A stretch of 64,000 nucleotides of DNA from positions 52,957-116,956 of the forward strand of contig JAQGMS010000280.1 in NCBI GenBank assembly GCA_028292245.1. The letters run 5' to 3'. Position 1 is the first letter of the stretch, and each line of letters begins with the position of its first letter. Both the position numbers and the translations under genes were made by a program. Source of the DNA: Ramlibacter sp. (lineage in GTDB: Bacteria > Pseudomonadota > Gammaproteobacteria > Burkholderiales > Burkholderiaceae_C). The notes under the pieces were generated by a model. It was not told where the DNA came from. It saw only the letters and a list, made by a program, of their open reading frames with translations, and did not search any database. Below, piece by piece: positions 18,801 through 25,212 of this stretch.

Positions 18801-20318
18801 CCGCGTAACCGTCTTGGCCTGGCCGCGAAAGTCATAGGTGATGTCGGTACGGACGGCGAGGGATTTGTTGGCCGTGGCGGAAACCCAGCTGGACAGGCTT
18901 GATTCGTCGAATGCCGTGCCTGCGTACGAATTGCCCGAGAATTCGAGTTCGGCGATCCGCTGCCCCTGACTGTCGTAGCGGTACTCCGTGACGTGCCCCT
19001 CCGCGTCCACCACGAACCTCAGTCGGTCACTCGTGTCATACGCATAGTGCGTTGTCATCGCTCCAGTGGGAGTGCCGGTGCCCGCGCCATCGGGATCGGC
19101 CCCGGTGTACAGCGCCTGTGTCAGCAGCTCGTTCTTGGTGCCGAACGTGCGGGTGATCGTGTTGCCCAGGGAGTCGCGTTGCAGCGTCTGATTTCCGTTG
19201 GCGTACTCGTAGGTAATCACATTGCCCAGGGCGTCGGTCTGGGAGATGACGTTGCTGTCCGTGTCGTAGGCGTAGCTTGTGCTCTGGCTGGTCCCTCCAG
19301 TGATCGCAGGGCCCGTGATATTCGTCAGCCGGTTCGAGGCGTCGTAGGTGAATACCGTGGATGTGCCGAGCGGATCGACAACTGTCGTCTTCTTATTGGC
19401 CGAGTCGTAGCTGATCGTCGTTGTGCGCGTGGTGCTGCCCACCGTCTGGACGATGCTGGTGACCTTGCTTCCGTTGTACGCAAATGTGGTCCTGCTGCCG
19501 TCGGACTGCGTGATGGTGCTGATCTTGCTGTTCGTGTATGCGTAGGTCGTGACGTAAGTCTTGCCATCAGCGACGCTGTCATCGGCGGGCGTCAGGTCGA
19601 CGGTCACGCTGGTCAGTTTGCCGCTGTTGTAGGCGTAGCGCACATGGGACAGCGTCGTCGTCCCATCGCTCTTGACGCTCTTCACATCGGTCAGAGCACC
19701 GCCGTTATAGGTGAATTTGGTGGACTCACCAGACGCGTCAGTGATAGAGCTCAGCTGCGAACCCGAGTAGGCGTACGTGGTTGCGTTGCCGCTCGCATCT
19801 GTCGATGAGAGGATTTTCCCGGCGCCGGAACTCCAGTCGTATAGCTCTGTGGTTTGGGTATCGCCGTCGGTCCAGGTCCATCGGTGGGCCGAGTTGTCGT
19901 AGGTCATCTTGTCGTAGGCCCCGGCGCCATCCTTGTTGACATAACCAGTGCCGGAGACGTAGGTGTACACAAGCGCCATGCCGTCAATGTCGGTGCGCGT
20001 GATGGTGCTGCCGTTGGCATTGGTGAAGCCGGTCAGGCTGCCAAGGGTCTTGGACACCCCGATTCGCCATTCGGTGCCGGTCTGGCCCAGGCCGTTGTAG
20101 GTACGCACGAGGGAGTTGTCGTCGCCGACACTCTCCAGCGTGTCGTCCTGCCGCTGCAACACGAGGTTGCCCGTCACGGCGTTCACATAAGCCTGCTCGC
20201 CCGAGCGCCCGGTTTGGGCATTGCCACTCGCCCCACGGGCGCCGATGAGGCCAAGGGAGGTGTTGATCAAGCCCAGTCCGCTGCCACCGACAAATGCAAC
20301 CATGAAATACTCCGACAA
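3813..20318 (-). CDS. Giant Rhs/YD-repeat polymorphic toxin (5501 codons) with Fn3-like modules, LysM and C-terminal toxin tip
   Basis: Dozens of YD repeats (YDxxGRxxxxxDxxGxxxxYxYD); Fn3-like tandem modules; LysM motif; Gly/Ala-rich pre-toxin region; unique C-terminus. True start may be the internal Met at 20303. Confidence 0.95.
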   Translation of the reverse strand: MSEYFMVAFVGGSGLGLINTSLGLIGARGASGNAQTGRSGEQAYVNAVTGNLVLQRQDDTLESVGDDNSLVRTYNGLGQTGTEWRIGVSKTLGSLTGFTNANGSTITRTDIDGMALVYTYVSGTGYVNKDGAGAYDKMTYDNSAHRWTWTDGDTQTTELYDWSSGAGKILSSTDASGNATTYAYSGSQLSSITDASGESTKFTYNGGALTDVKSVKSDGTTTLSHVRYAYNSGKLTSVTVDLTPADDSVADGKTYVTTYAYTNSKISTITQSDGSRTTFAYNGSKVTSIVQTVGSTTRTTTISYDSANKKTTVVDPLGTSTVFTYDASNRLTNITGPAITGGTSQSTSYAYDTDSNVISQTDALGNVITYEYANGNQTLQRDSLGNTITRTFGTKNELLTQALYTGADPDGAGTGTPTGAMTTHYAYDTSDRLRFVVDAEGHVTEYRYDSQGQRIAELEFSGNSYAGTAFDESSLSSWVSATANKSLAVRTDITYDFRGQAKTVTRFAATGSDGVGLATGKSVTQYVYDAAGQLLQTVTPSGTATTGDANDGNTFYTYDGLGRPLTTTDALGNLSVNVYDDANVKTITTLANGLATTAAYDTAGELLTLTRADGGTALGTAQYWYDADGRVRMTQNALGVKQYYLYDEAGRKIAEIDGDGSMEEYAYNAIDELTATTRYATKLTATKLATLVDANGNPASVTVASLRPAGTSSDRKTWNLYDAVGRLVKSVDELGYFTETSYDGASRVIATTQYSNAYTGAITSSTTASEVVPTAGTDAANDRRTRFFYDADGHLVATLNADGDLGKNEYDSAGRLVHTVSYATRTSSTYWASGTLAQLQPQADDTRDIHTWTVYDGQDHVVGVVDGEGFLTENAYDANGNLSSQTRFGAKALIASPQITMASAMAQLRPAANANPASKDRTTVWTYTDLNQVATMTDASGTTTKYSYDNVGNLAKTEKAWNTTDARTLQAKYDKLGRVTAELSGEGSVALAALPAQATQAQIDAVWAQYGTSYTYDLAGQRTSMTDGNGFKTLFYYDSDGQLVYTINALGEIAQNVYNELEQLTQTVRYGTSLSAGTLAGMTGGLVQSAVSNAISALANSAVDSKVGLAYSLRGLLSTRTDELGNISTLTYNAFGQLKTRADRIDVTNTVTTQYDYNRRGLLSKTTGDVGGIGRVVQNNYDEFGRVSSVLDGMNLAHGWGYDRLGQVVSKTDPMAASTHATYDAFGQVLTQTDELGNVTTYSYDATERSMLVTLPEGVQLKTMFTRLSQTLTVRDGANNVTTYAYDKNGNLKATTLADGTTVENGYDHVNNLISTKDANGNNVTFGYDGANRQITRTVDPNAPGYTGLNVVTHYEYDAKGQEVKITDAAGVVTKLVYDLKGQLKERQLDPNGLNLVTKYDYDGLSNVLKVTSPANTVTQYTYDKLGRRKMEQVDPTGLNLTRSWTYDLNDNVTSATDANGNVTRYVYDLDSRLLYVVNAMGQVQQNVYDLAGRVVKTVRYLDTVSLANAPLTIDATWAQPDVDPTHDEIAYNIYNKDGRIAASGTSVGDGYYAIVKYAYDSAGRMVDRVAYAQAVLGISPDVIPAVTASPSDQRLRTVYDRLGRAIYSVDGTGGVVATKYDGNGNVIDRTAYAAVVTLDPVAAPTENSVLAALASKADASHDARIRQVYDKAGRLLWSVDGANAVTRRIYDAAGNVLQVVQYAGAITPNADPTTVTASGPSDRITTMTYDNAGRVVYSVDAMGGVTRNYYDAEGQVTERIAYKKPIAASASNTAVAIAAALELNTATDRAQRYVYDRAGRQVLSVSATGAVVETSFDGLGNALKTTSYAGTISTAGLSANPSDSDIRSLIPSTPAQNRTVQRAFDLAGRQVYSVDSLGYVSESKYDALGRTEKTVQYAQALTAGTATTATAIGQWSIGASLPALDRVHSFTYDAAGRVKSNTDGLNHAETYTYDALSSKLTYTNAKSDTWTYTYNAAGRMTRETSPQVTTYTAAADAEGDLMGQGSQATVALVTALDYDALGNLTQRTEALGLPEARTTKYFYDALGRQVRSEFPPVGVYDATENPATNGATGLAARSEQASQVLSTQTFYDPLGNAISSIDTSGNASYKVYDKAGRVAFDVDALGYVVGYTPNAFGEVTDLRRYANALTSVPVTITYAQALDLAAALSNTSDRIITTTYDQAGRASKVEEPDTTVVFVKPATEAQPEAIETKVQWRKTTNNVFNAFGDVIRTTEGSSDSLLATTDHFFDQRGLEVGILNAMGYLTTQTYTPTGELESRTESAQAVTGNWSSVPAAATPPTVVGSAEDRKTTYTYDAAGRKVSEKRWQVEVSGHSGVYAQANGTVTLPASQTADPTYQASGTARITGFVFGHGDDGSAVFSWPVPGSGTQVLVQWRVQGTQAWTSANDLIETANGTQSVSFAPHMPPGSYDIQVLYSDGTIATASQTGTLTFAAPAFNGTPGVTGSGIAGLAVAQRDTVWVIQWPKPTGDSEASFRFQRPNSSTWESATPQTDGAIQYVALPAGWAEGSYAVQLDFNHFITERTDLETTFAYDAVGNLTRSIDAQQGSTYSYYDALGRVTATVTPAASTGSTSTVTPLTQYYRNVLGDIVLTARRANGASATGESVGASADDRWEGAKYDSFGRAIQTTDAEGVSHYFSYNARGDVAKTWQAVTQNSGVSTIYQVFGYDKAGHLTSSTQPAAASLDGTSGSTKTEMLFNGFGEMTSRKVDTQEVEHWEYDKAGRVWRTNAGDGVERITVYDVLGRATMDIRNTGVAGDITVSQMTQGTAATGTAGRRTITLYDKLGRVIEQRQPTRQEAQGGLAVASVFTIAADQVTATPSYPAYSELPPNHGLLITASSLTWIHPNSVALTWGSLAALGSGDIKVELSYLTAAYQVEDQEFEDPQTEQVTHYAGAQSSGVGRTITRVLTAEEGALGAVFQWNDSSGAEGGIDHVTGLIVYKKDLYGVWQKVVEQNTPAASNGTQVVLGNCVTIDAPTDPLTQVKVYVGKAGETTLTEIAVANFGDQLRFDTANMADGTWLYDVKMKLPGSSDWVSTAKGSYSLVRPVIASIAAQITTTSAGVYSWAKPEGNLVQTLRYRLAGSNDVWRMLTVTDMPGATSGVDASALLPGSYDYELVYSNAGDPQPVAHATGQLNIIAPIGSPPIEGVQLHAYSDGRATMDWAPPPAGTTVVFHYRAQGATEWIDGLPAVTTEAGTGRQVFTMPPQSTPDVYDAELLFQRGGVTVAHSGAVVTVYAGIPQLATVLDTTPPYTPAHTDPAVGTPPVSGLAFQALVNGDWNLSWDAPAAGVTTKLEFLDPVTGEWFDNSDRITTANGRQVADATGTELAPGSYDLKLTLTDASGIIKISTGVVTIYADADIPASLINTTPAYTPEVNQPAQNYPVISATFTANNDGSWTLEWAKPPAGQVTTVNYRQQGTTPWLGANDKLTTTSTTEKLVVSPTDLAEGKWDVDVYFTSNGTRMQQALRLVTVGKTPYYAAAGLQDTTPAYTAGYTIPASGTPPIPGVAWVATPGPGGSTLSWTTPPAGTTASLRVKWHAGTVWNQVTGFQTNGSTQSRAIAPSELADDEWDLELTLVNSSGTVVGLKTGLLTVSGSGMTHSMQDTTPAYTPPQNVSAVNYPPISVIFATSATDGSWSLQWNKPSTGNTTEFKYRKVGTSPWLSFTSRIVTTSTTQKASFVAADLAPGNYEVDLYFFKNGARTGQSEGTLTVSSIAPTKATISDTTPTYVAAVYTPAVNYPVVAVQFLPASDGSWRMQWPTPAAGTTTQFRYQPPNSTQWTDTSASVVTSGANQYVDVGDVWPAGVYKLDLAILQGGARVAQATGNLTTYEDAVPPTMGETSTGYVPPVYHPDVNYPVIPVLFTANADGGWSARYPDAPAGSVAKAFFRQTGTTYWWTAEYVTTIDADGYKVSRVRPTDLAPGTYEVDIYYEANGQRTAQAQGSVITHPATPVTPDVQVNNGTYTPTSYTSSANEQPSAAISSVQSFTLTATPSGVSNPAFVLTNDGGSILQWDAPAAGVTSTFRYRVWGTANWTELPAQTANGIQSVVVPPTILPGIYEAELTLVAANGATVGHVLGRLNVPVPGSSGTVPSITPHPDPAIVLDPRQTIVQRTLDRWGNVLKQNDARSLAWVTGFTYNANNQITSQTQTDAYGNTTGSGVAVTRMLYDPMGRQIAVIDANGNANEQYWDAAGNLVSEAHADGGGVTNSYDAFGDKVASTTKVEANFNPTTNYAYDKLSRLTSVTYTDVDVRHIDSDPSHTLIDEHLQSLSESYFYDEAGRKTSQTDTGGASTSYSYDLRGNVIQTIAGGITTRMAYDAQGRKTAELDGNAHTATWAYDYFGRFTAAGHTDFGGTHHSYTYDEKTRQLTHQQGGTQDLSYTYDSAGQLTRIQEESTDTVTELSYDQAGNRIRERTLQDGVVFQDNHIAYDALGRMQWVADASAHVTIEYDKVGNRSHITTHVITEGVNGEPAGETAQDSDRYFRYDAMNRQTLADAVDAQGNLGTSGHAMSYDLVGHKTADTWMGHRVTLQAGTSYDELVYSGDTEPTLVTRTTPDSWKAQLGLTTEQYGHDALGRIASIDRDGTRVDDRFYDAAGHLVQSGAQAGSLQPGYLAALNGTNSAGAALQGNGSEIKTFSYDANGRLANQRVYDSLGTAQYDLNYTSWDGAGNLSAYTLDELTGSYASTSYSYDYQLGDSYKEGTVRAQRAGTADNLTTSSYDGNGFLTGVQDTNQPANDRHFVNDATGKVLFALQGTHAQRQLIVNGEVLGRYGEVVDDTQARAADGTGVFTTTAQFGFGFTATAGNTPQVADSTHLVTAGDTLQNIAQAVYGDSRLWYRIADANGLTGNSQLTAGQVLKVPGTELSANNAGTFRPYDPSRVVGDTTPYMPLPQPQADDGGCGGMGQIITLVVIVVVAAITEQWELLSYAQPEAIAVTGATIEGGTITLSTAATYSAADMAIAGAVGGAAGSLAGQVVGNALGIQQGFSWKQLALSAVSGGISGGLSGVDFTGGALNSVGNTIARAAVGNALTQGIAVTTGLQHSFSWQSVAASAVGAGVGSGMNRELGLLDNNGMRTNAYSGADLVARSALSGFTAGMATAAMRGGRISVQQVAIDAFGQALGNGFVDANSSPGQKPQVNADGFVPTAENWQRLVEGAAPQNNIRPQGVLYASNALGDAVLTDAGPGDSYDDEDGGTVPSRSWVDENGVVQVRPLWSSIDADSREIASGSSLPAGWNMRDASAALIQQQYAARQANAPSVTAWNGVSRDSPALAYLKNSLGGVDPVRGDQMQFQVAQMLPDAAANEIGGLAVGKVLGSVMGWAQKISPRVSYLDPSEGWSIINTSKGLRPAPDTYLSQSMIDAHASLFESGATRIQGLVPNGTIGRRETWVMPKTFADAAIAQAGGDVRRLEQLLGLQSGDLGAAPVRVDIPQPRGLRIPTGNEVGANRLWNPGGYTNGGLPEAVIEPIAPGAYTVTPIKVR
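5678..5828 (-). other. LysM-like domain within Rhs protein
   Basis: HLVTAGDTLQNIAQAVYGDSRLWYRIADANGLTGNSQLTAGQVLKVPG matches the LysM consensus. Confidence 0.85.
7970..11120 (-). repeat. Tandem ~120-aa Fn3-like modules inside the Rhs protein (about 9)
   Basis: Recurring W-x-P-x-G-x-T-x-x-x-[FV]-x-Y-R ... GxYxVxLxF ... TTPAYTPxxxxPAxNYPVI with ~355-360 nt spacing. Confidence 0.8.
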
Positions 20319-20792
20319 ATTACTGAATTAGTGGTATGCGCCAGGTAGCCCCGGAGCAATCGGCCCAGCCATCGCGATTCACCGCTCGTGGCTTGGCCCG
20401 TCAATCAGTACATCGGGTGATTCATGGATTTGTTTAGTGCCGCGAGGAGCCGCAAATGCCTCACGCGCATCCACGCTTCCTGAGGACCTTCAGTTAGGCT
20501 TTTCTTGTCCGCAGAGAAGCCACAGGGGCATGCGTGGTTAGTGCCCTCTCATCGGGTTCAACGAAGCCGAAACGGACCGTGGTTCGTCAATCTGTTGGAC
20601 TTGGCTCGCGCGTCCGTGGAGAACGCTGCATTGCAAACTCCGGACCAACATACGTATGTCAGAGAGGGGGCCGGTCACGCCGTCGAGTGGTCCCACCTCT
20701 GGCCGAGGCGGCCATCGCGACTGAGCGTTCTATCTGGGGTTCTGCGAAGACAATACGTGCTGCATAGAGGTTTGCAGGCACAGGAGCTTGTT

Positions 20793-21689
20793 GTGGGGAA
20801 TCTAAAGTCGGAGCGACACCATTGGTGGCCAAGATGTGTGTCCCGCGAGTGGGCCGCACAAGACGGAACAACTGGATGGATGAGGCCGGATGGGACCGTT
20901 ATCCGCGTCCCGCCAGCCAAACTGGCCATGATCGGAAATGGCCATCACATCAAGCTCGCCCCTATGGGCAGTGCCACTCCGTGGGATTCAAGCTTTGAGC
21001 ATGAATATGATAATGCGGACACCCACTTCCCCGCCGTGATCTCATGGCTGGGAAGTTTGGATCGCCACTGCGACTTCGAGCGCCCACTTCGCGAAAGGTT
21101 CGTCTCGCAACCAGCGGCCGACAACCAACTGCGAGCATTGACGGAAAGCGCAGTGTCCTTAGCTGTTCGAAGTCCGCGGAACCGTGAGGCATCGGTAGCT
21201 TCGGCGGAGCGTCTACGCGGACCTCTCCCTGAGCGTGAACGCAATGGTCTGATCGGTGCCAACATGCAACGGTCACAACGCCTCATCGCCGACAGCATCG
21301 GAGCAAACGGGAAATTTGCGGTTCTTTTCACGGGTGGACGAGAGTTCATCTACGGGGACGGGTTCTTTCACAACGTCACCGCCGTCCATAACCCACCGCA
21401 GAATCCGAAAATTCTCGCCCCGATAACGCCAACAATCAGCGTAATTGTTAGCCGCCCGTCCCGGTTCACAGTCGAACCTCGCCTTTCGACCATGGTTCTT
21501 AGTGATGCTGAAGTTGAGCTCTGCAATCACGCAGTTCAAGTCTACTCTCGCGAGGCACTTTTTTTCAGAACCGAGAAGCCGACGTTGCACGACGCATTTA
21601 GCCGGCGTGAGCACCTCAAGTACGCGAGTCCAGACAACCCCTTGGAACGCTTAATCCGAAGTATCCCCGGTGTTTTTTCGTCAGGTTGA
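20793..21689 (+). CDS. DUF4238-like hypothetical protein
   Basis: ORF 20505..21689; probable GTG start at 20793 after an AGGAG motif gives MGNLKSERHHWWPRCVSREWAAQDG..., an N-terminal pattern resembling DUF4238-type proteins. Confidence 0.55.
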   Translation: MGNLKSERHHWWPRCVSREWAAQDGTTGWMRPDGTVIRVPPAKLAMIGNGHHIKLAPMGSATPWDSSFEHEYDNADTHFPAVISWLGSLDRHCDFERPLRERFVSQPAADNQLRALTESAVSLAVRSPRNREASVASAERLRGPLPERERNGLIGANMQRSQRLIADSIGANGKFAVLFTGGREFIYGDGFFHNVTAVHNPPQNPKILAPITPTISVIVSRPSRFTVEPRLSTMVLSDAEVELCNHAVQVYSREALFFRTEKPTLHDAFSRREHLKYASPDNPLERLIRSIPGVFSSG

Positions 21690-22144
21690 CTCCGCCACGG
21701 GGGATGATTTGGTATGCGACTGCTCCTTGCCACTGATATGGCATCCTCAAGTTGCTGCACAACTGTGCGCCTTGGATGCCGGGTATCCGGATGGTCGGTT
21801 TGACCTCGGAGCTGGACGGGGTGAACATGCATCTCGCATGTGGTCAGCAGCAGGTCGTAGTATTCCGTCGCCCAAAAGTACGGCGTCAATACCGGTGTCG
21901 CGTAGGAACACAGAGTTCAATGTCCGCTGTGACGTGAGCCTGCAGAGAGTGCGCAAGTGCGCGCAGCAAGGGCGGCGCTGGGCGGCGGCTGAAGCATCCC
22001 CTGAGCGCCCAGTCGAGCGCAGGTCCAGGGTGGAGCGCCTGTCGGCTCATGAAGGGCTTCGCGAAAGCGCGCGTCGCTACCGACGTTTCTCATTGAAGAC
22101 CTCAAGGCATTCCGCGTACGAGCGCTCATTCGAAGACCACGCGC

Positions 22145-23239
22145 CTAGTGTCCGGAAGCCTCGCGCCGGTAGCCCCCGATAGACCTGAATGGCGCCTGGG
22201 CTGCGCGGATGTACCCGGCTCCGGTGCCGTTCGTGAACACCCTTCCTTTGGCTCGCCAGCGAAGCAGGCTGGGCCACCGCGATGGCGTTGGCGAGAGCAA
22301 CCTGGTGTGGACGATAGCTTCTGCGTGTTTTTCAGCATCGTGCCCCGACACTACTCGGTAGCGCTTGTGCGTCTGAGTTTCTCCGTCAAGTACCGCGTAA
22401 TGCAGCTCATAACGGCTGCCGAGCCTACGCGCCTTGACGGCACGATACGAGTCCAGTACCCACGGTGCGTCACCCAAATCGCGGAAATAGACGTTGGCAA
22501 ACGCATTTAGGAATTGCTGCTCGTTGAACGCGGCGACATCGGCTTCGCTGCGCACCTCCGCCCAGCCCTTCTCGTGAGGCACACTGTATACATCGCCATC
22601 GTACGCAACGCACAGCACCCTTGGGCTGAGCGGCAAGAAAACCACCGTCCCACAGGACATCAAGCCCGGCGACTTGTGCCTCACACGTTCATCTTCTTTG
22701 TGCCAACGATTGGCGACGACGGCGGGGTCATCGCAGGTCACGAACGGCCTCGAACTCTTATTGCGGACAAGGCAAACCTTCAAGTCGTCAAACAGGTGCA
22801 TCTGCTCGCCAAACGCGCGCATAGCCGACTGGACCGCCTCCTTGATCGATGGCGCGAAGCCTGAGACGGACGTCCCGAGGGATTGTTCCATTCCGGCGAA
22901 CATCTGAACGGCCCGCATCGAAGCTGCTTCAGTCCTCATGTGCTGGAACAGCATGAAGGTGCGCAGCACCGTCCTATCACCGTCCGTGAGCTCGTACTTG
23001 GACGACTGGATGCGGGCGATTGCCGCGGCATAGCCGCCCTCCACGTACTGGATCGCGCTTTCAAGCGGCTCACTGTGGCCGTAGAAGTAGTCGCCAGAGC
23101 ACTGATTCTTTACCGGCGCTGCGGGAATCGTCCGCTCCCGATCCAAATTCAGGAGATTAATGGCGCGCCTTTCGCCGTCGACCGTGAAGGCATTCAGGTA
23201 GCACCGGGGAACGAAGTGCTGATTCTTGTTGGTTGCCAC
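22145..23239 (-). CDS. DUF4238 domain protein
   Basis: 364 aa; N-terminus MATNKNQHFVPRCYLNAFTVDGERRAINLLNLDRER is the family signature. Confidence 0.85.
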   Translation of the reverse strand: MATNKNQHFVPRCYLNAFTVDGERRAINLLNLDRERTIPAAPVKNQCSGDYFYGHSEPLESAIQYVEGGYAAAIARIQSSKYELTDGDRTVLRTFMLFQHMRTEAASMRAVQMFAGMEQSLGTSVSGFAPSIKEAVQSAMRAFGEQMHLFDDLKVCLVRNKSSRPFVTCDDPAVVANRWHKEDERVRHKSPGLMSCGTVVFLPLSPRVLCVAYDGDVYSVPHEKGWAEVRSEADVAAFNEQQFLNAFANVYFRDLGDAPWVLDSYRAVKARRLGSRYELHYAVLDGETQTHKRYRVVSGHDAEKHAEAIVHTRLLSPTPSRWPSLLRWRAKGRVFTNGTGAGYIRAAQAPFRSIGGYRREASGH

Positions 23240-23466
23240 CTAGCGAGATTAACCACCCGAACCTGCCGCGCGCAAGGGGAGCCAGCCCGGCGAGATATGC
23301 GAGTCACCGGCTAGCGCCCTAGTGGGGCGAGTGTGTAGGGCATGCGGATCACACGGCTGCACAAAACACGCCCAGATGGGGCATGCCCCGCACTTCGATG
23401 GCCCTTTCGACCCGGGCGAACATTGCCCTGGACCACTGACTGGCGACAATGTTCGATTATCGATAG

Positions 23467-25212
23467 TTAGTGCTTTTCAAGCGAATCGTTGCCCGCATTG
23501 TTTCCTTTGCCCCAATACTTCGCATAGGACGGACCCTCTGACTTAGGAGGATAGAGAGGCTCCGTCACCTTGACCGGCGTCGGCATCGGAAAGTCCACGC
23601 CGACCAGAATAGCCTCTCCCTGCCCAAGGGTAGGCAAGAACGCTGCAGCAGACGCATCTAAGCTCCCACAGGCCTTTTCAACTACTTCTCTGTCGCGCTC
23701 GTTAATCAGACGATGAACAATGAACATACCCATTTGGCTGAGGACATCTTCCGGGATATCTCGTGGACGTTGGGTTGCCAAGATCGTAGTCAGGCCATAC
23801 TTACGCCCTTCCTTCGCAATCAAGCCGAAGGCGTCCAAGTGAATGCGGTTTGTCTCGTCGCCCATGTTCTTATTTAAGAACTGGTGTGCCTCATCAAGCA
23901 CAACGACCGTGGGGGTTACTTTGAACCTGCTCTCTCGTGCAAGGCCCAGCAAGTGACGGCCTAGCGCGTTCGTCAGCAACTCGCGAGCGTTGTAGTCGAA
24001 CGGGAGATCCTCCATCGAAATGCGCATCACAGGATCGTCTGAGGACAGGAAATCTGCAATCTTTTCTGTAAGGGAACCAAAGGCTTCAGGGTGAAACAGG
24101 CAGCGAAGAGATCTCGCTCGTGTTATCGAGAAGACCTTTGAGACTAGAGTGTCGCAGTATCCCCGGATGCGTTCGTCGTAGTTTCCCCATACCGCGTGAT
24201 CCGGATGATCGCGGGTACCACCGCTCTCGAAGACGCACTCCTCGTAAATCTGGCGGGCCAAGTGCTTTATGAGGTATTTCGCTCCCTCGGCTTCTATCGC
24301 GGCCTCATTCTTGTTCACGGCATAGTTGAAGTCCTTCCGCGATGCACCCATCTTTTGGTATGTATTGGGCTCCGCGTCGCCGTGCAGGACGTAATTGAGC
24401 TTGAGGCTTCTCAGCGCCTCTCTTAGTTTCGGAACCTGCGCACCGGGACTCGGCTGAAAGATCGCGAAGAGATCGGATTCAGTCAATTGCCAGTAGGGAA
24501 ACGCAACATATGTGCGCTCATCCTTGTCATCCCGCGGTTGCCCCCCAAGGTGGAACGACTGAACCCCGGTTGTGAAAGTATGGAATTCACCCGTAGGGTC
24601 CACGAGAATCACTTTACCGCCAATCCGCGCCGCTTCTTGAACAATGCGCGCGACAGTCCAGCTCTTCCCGCCGCCCGTAGCTCCCAATACTGCGCAGTGG
24701 CGGCCAAACATGTGCGCTGGACTAATATTGACCTTAGTGCTTAGGTCCTGCGGGATGGTTGCCAGCTCAATTACTCCCGCCGCACCAGCGTTGTTGCCTT
24801 CAACAATGTGCTTCACCAAGAGCGGATGAGCCGAGTAGACATGTTGGCCGATACGAGGGTGATATGGAATCCCTGAAATAATCCGACCCGTTGATAGCTC
24901 TAGAGTCGTCAGAAGCTGGACGAAGCCAATTGGATGCGCATCCGGAGGCGTGCCTATCGTTGGTTCCGCTTTCAAGCGCTCACTATCAGGCAGCTTTACC
25001 TCCGTGATGCGTCCGAGAACTGCCACACCTTCTCCCTCAATGAAGACGAACTCGCCCACCTGTCCGCCAAGAACGGCGTATCCCGAGTATTGCCGGGACG
25101 TTACGCTTGCGGCATAGGGAAGATTAACCTTCGCGGCGTCCGGGCTGACATAGCTCACCGAGCCAATGTAGCGACTGGGATCAAACGGACTAGTCGCGAG
25201 TTTTGCAACCAT
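23467..25212 (-). CDS. HerA-like ATPase (DUF87 family)
   Basis: 581 aa; Walker A GATGGGKSWTVARIVQ, Walker B VVVLDEAHQFLN, RKYGLTTILATQRP. Confidence 0.92.
   Translation of the reverse strand: MVAKLATSPFDPSRYIGSVSYVSPDAAKVNLPYAASVTSRQYSGYAVLGGQVGEFVFIEGEGVAVLGRITEVKLPDSERLKAEPTIGTPPDAHPIGFVQLLTTLELSTGRIISGIPYHPRIGQHVYSAHPLLVKHIVEGNNAGAAGVIELATIPQDLSTKVNISPAHMFGRHCAVLGATGGGKSWTVARIVQEAARIGGKVILVDPTGEFHTFTTGVQSFHLGGQPRDDKDERTYVAFPYWQLTESDLFAIFQPSPGAQVPKLREALRSLKLNYVLHGDAEPNTYQKMGASRKDFNYAVNKNEAAIEAEGAKYLIKHLARQIYEECVFESGGTRDHPDHAVWGNYDERIRGYCDTLVSKVFSITRARSLRCLFHPEAFGSLTEKIADFLSSDDPVMRISMEDLPFDYNARELLTNALGRHLLGLARESRFKVTPTVVVLDEAHQFLNKNMGDETNRIHLDAFGLIAKEGRKYGLTTILATQRPRDIPEDVLSQMGMFIVHRLINERDREVVEKACGSLDASAAAFLPTLGQGEAILVGVDFPMPTPVKVTEPLYPPKSEGPSYAKYWGKGNNAGNDSLEKH

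Noticed and set aside
11454-19808. Other long plus-strand ORFs (525, 541, 545, 271 aa) opposite rhs
   Set aside because: Same shadow-ORF effect; the minus strand encodes clear YD repeats.
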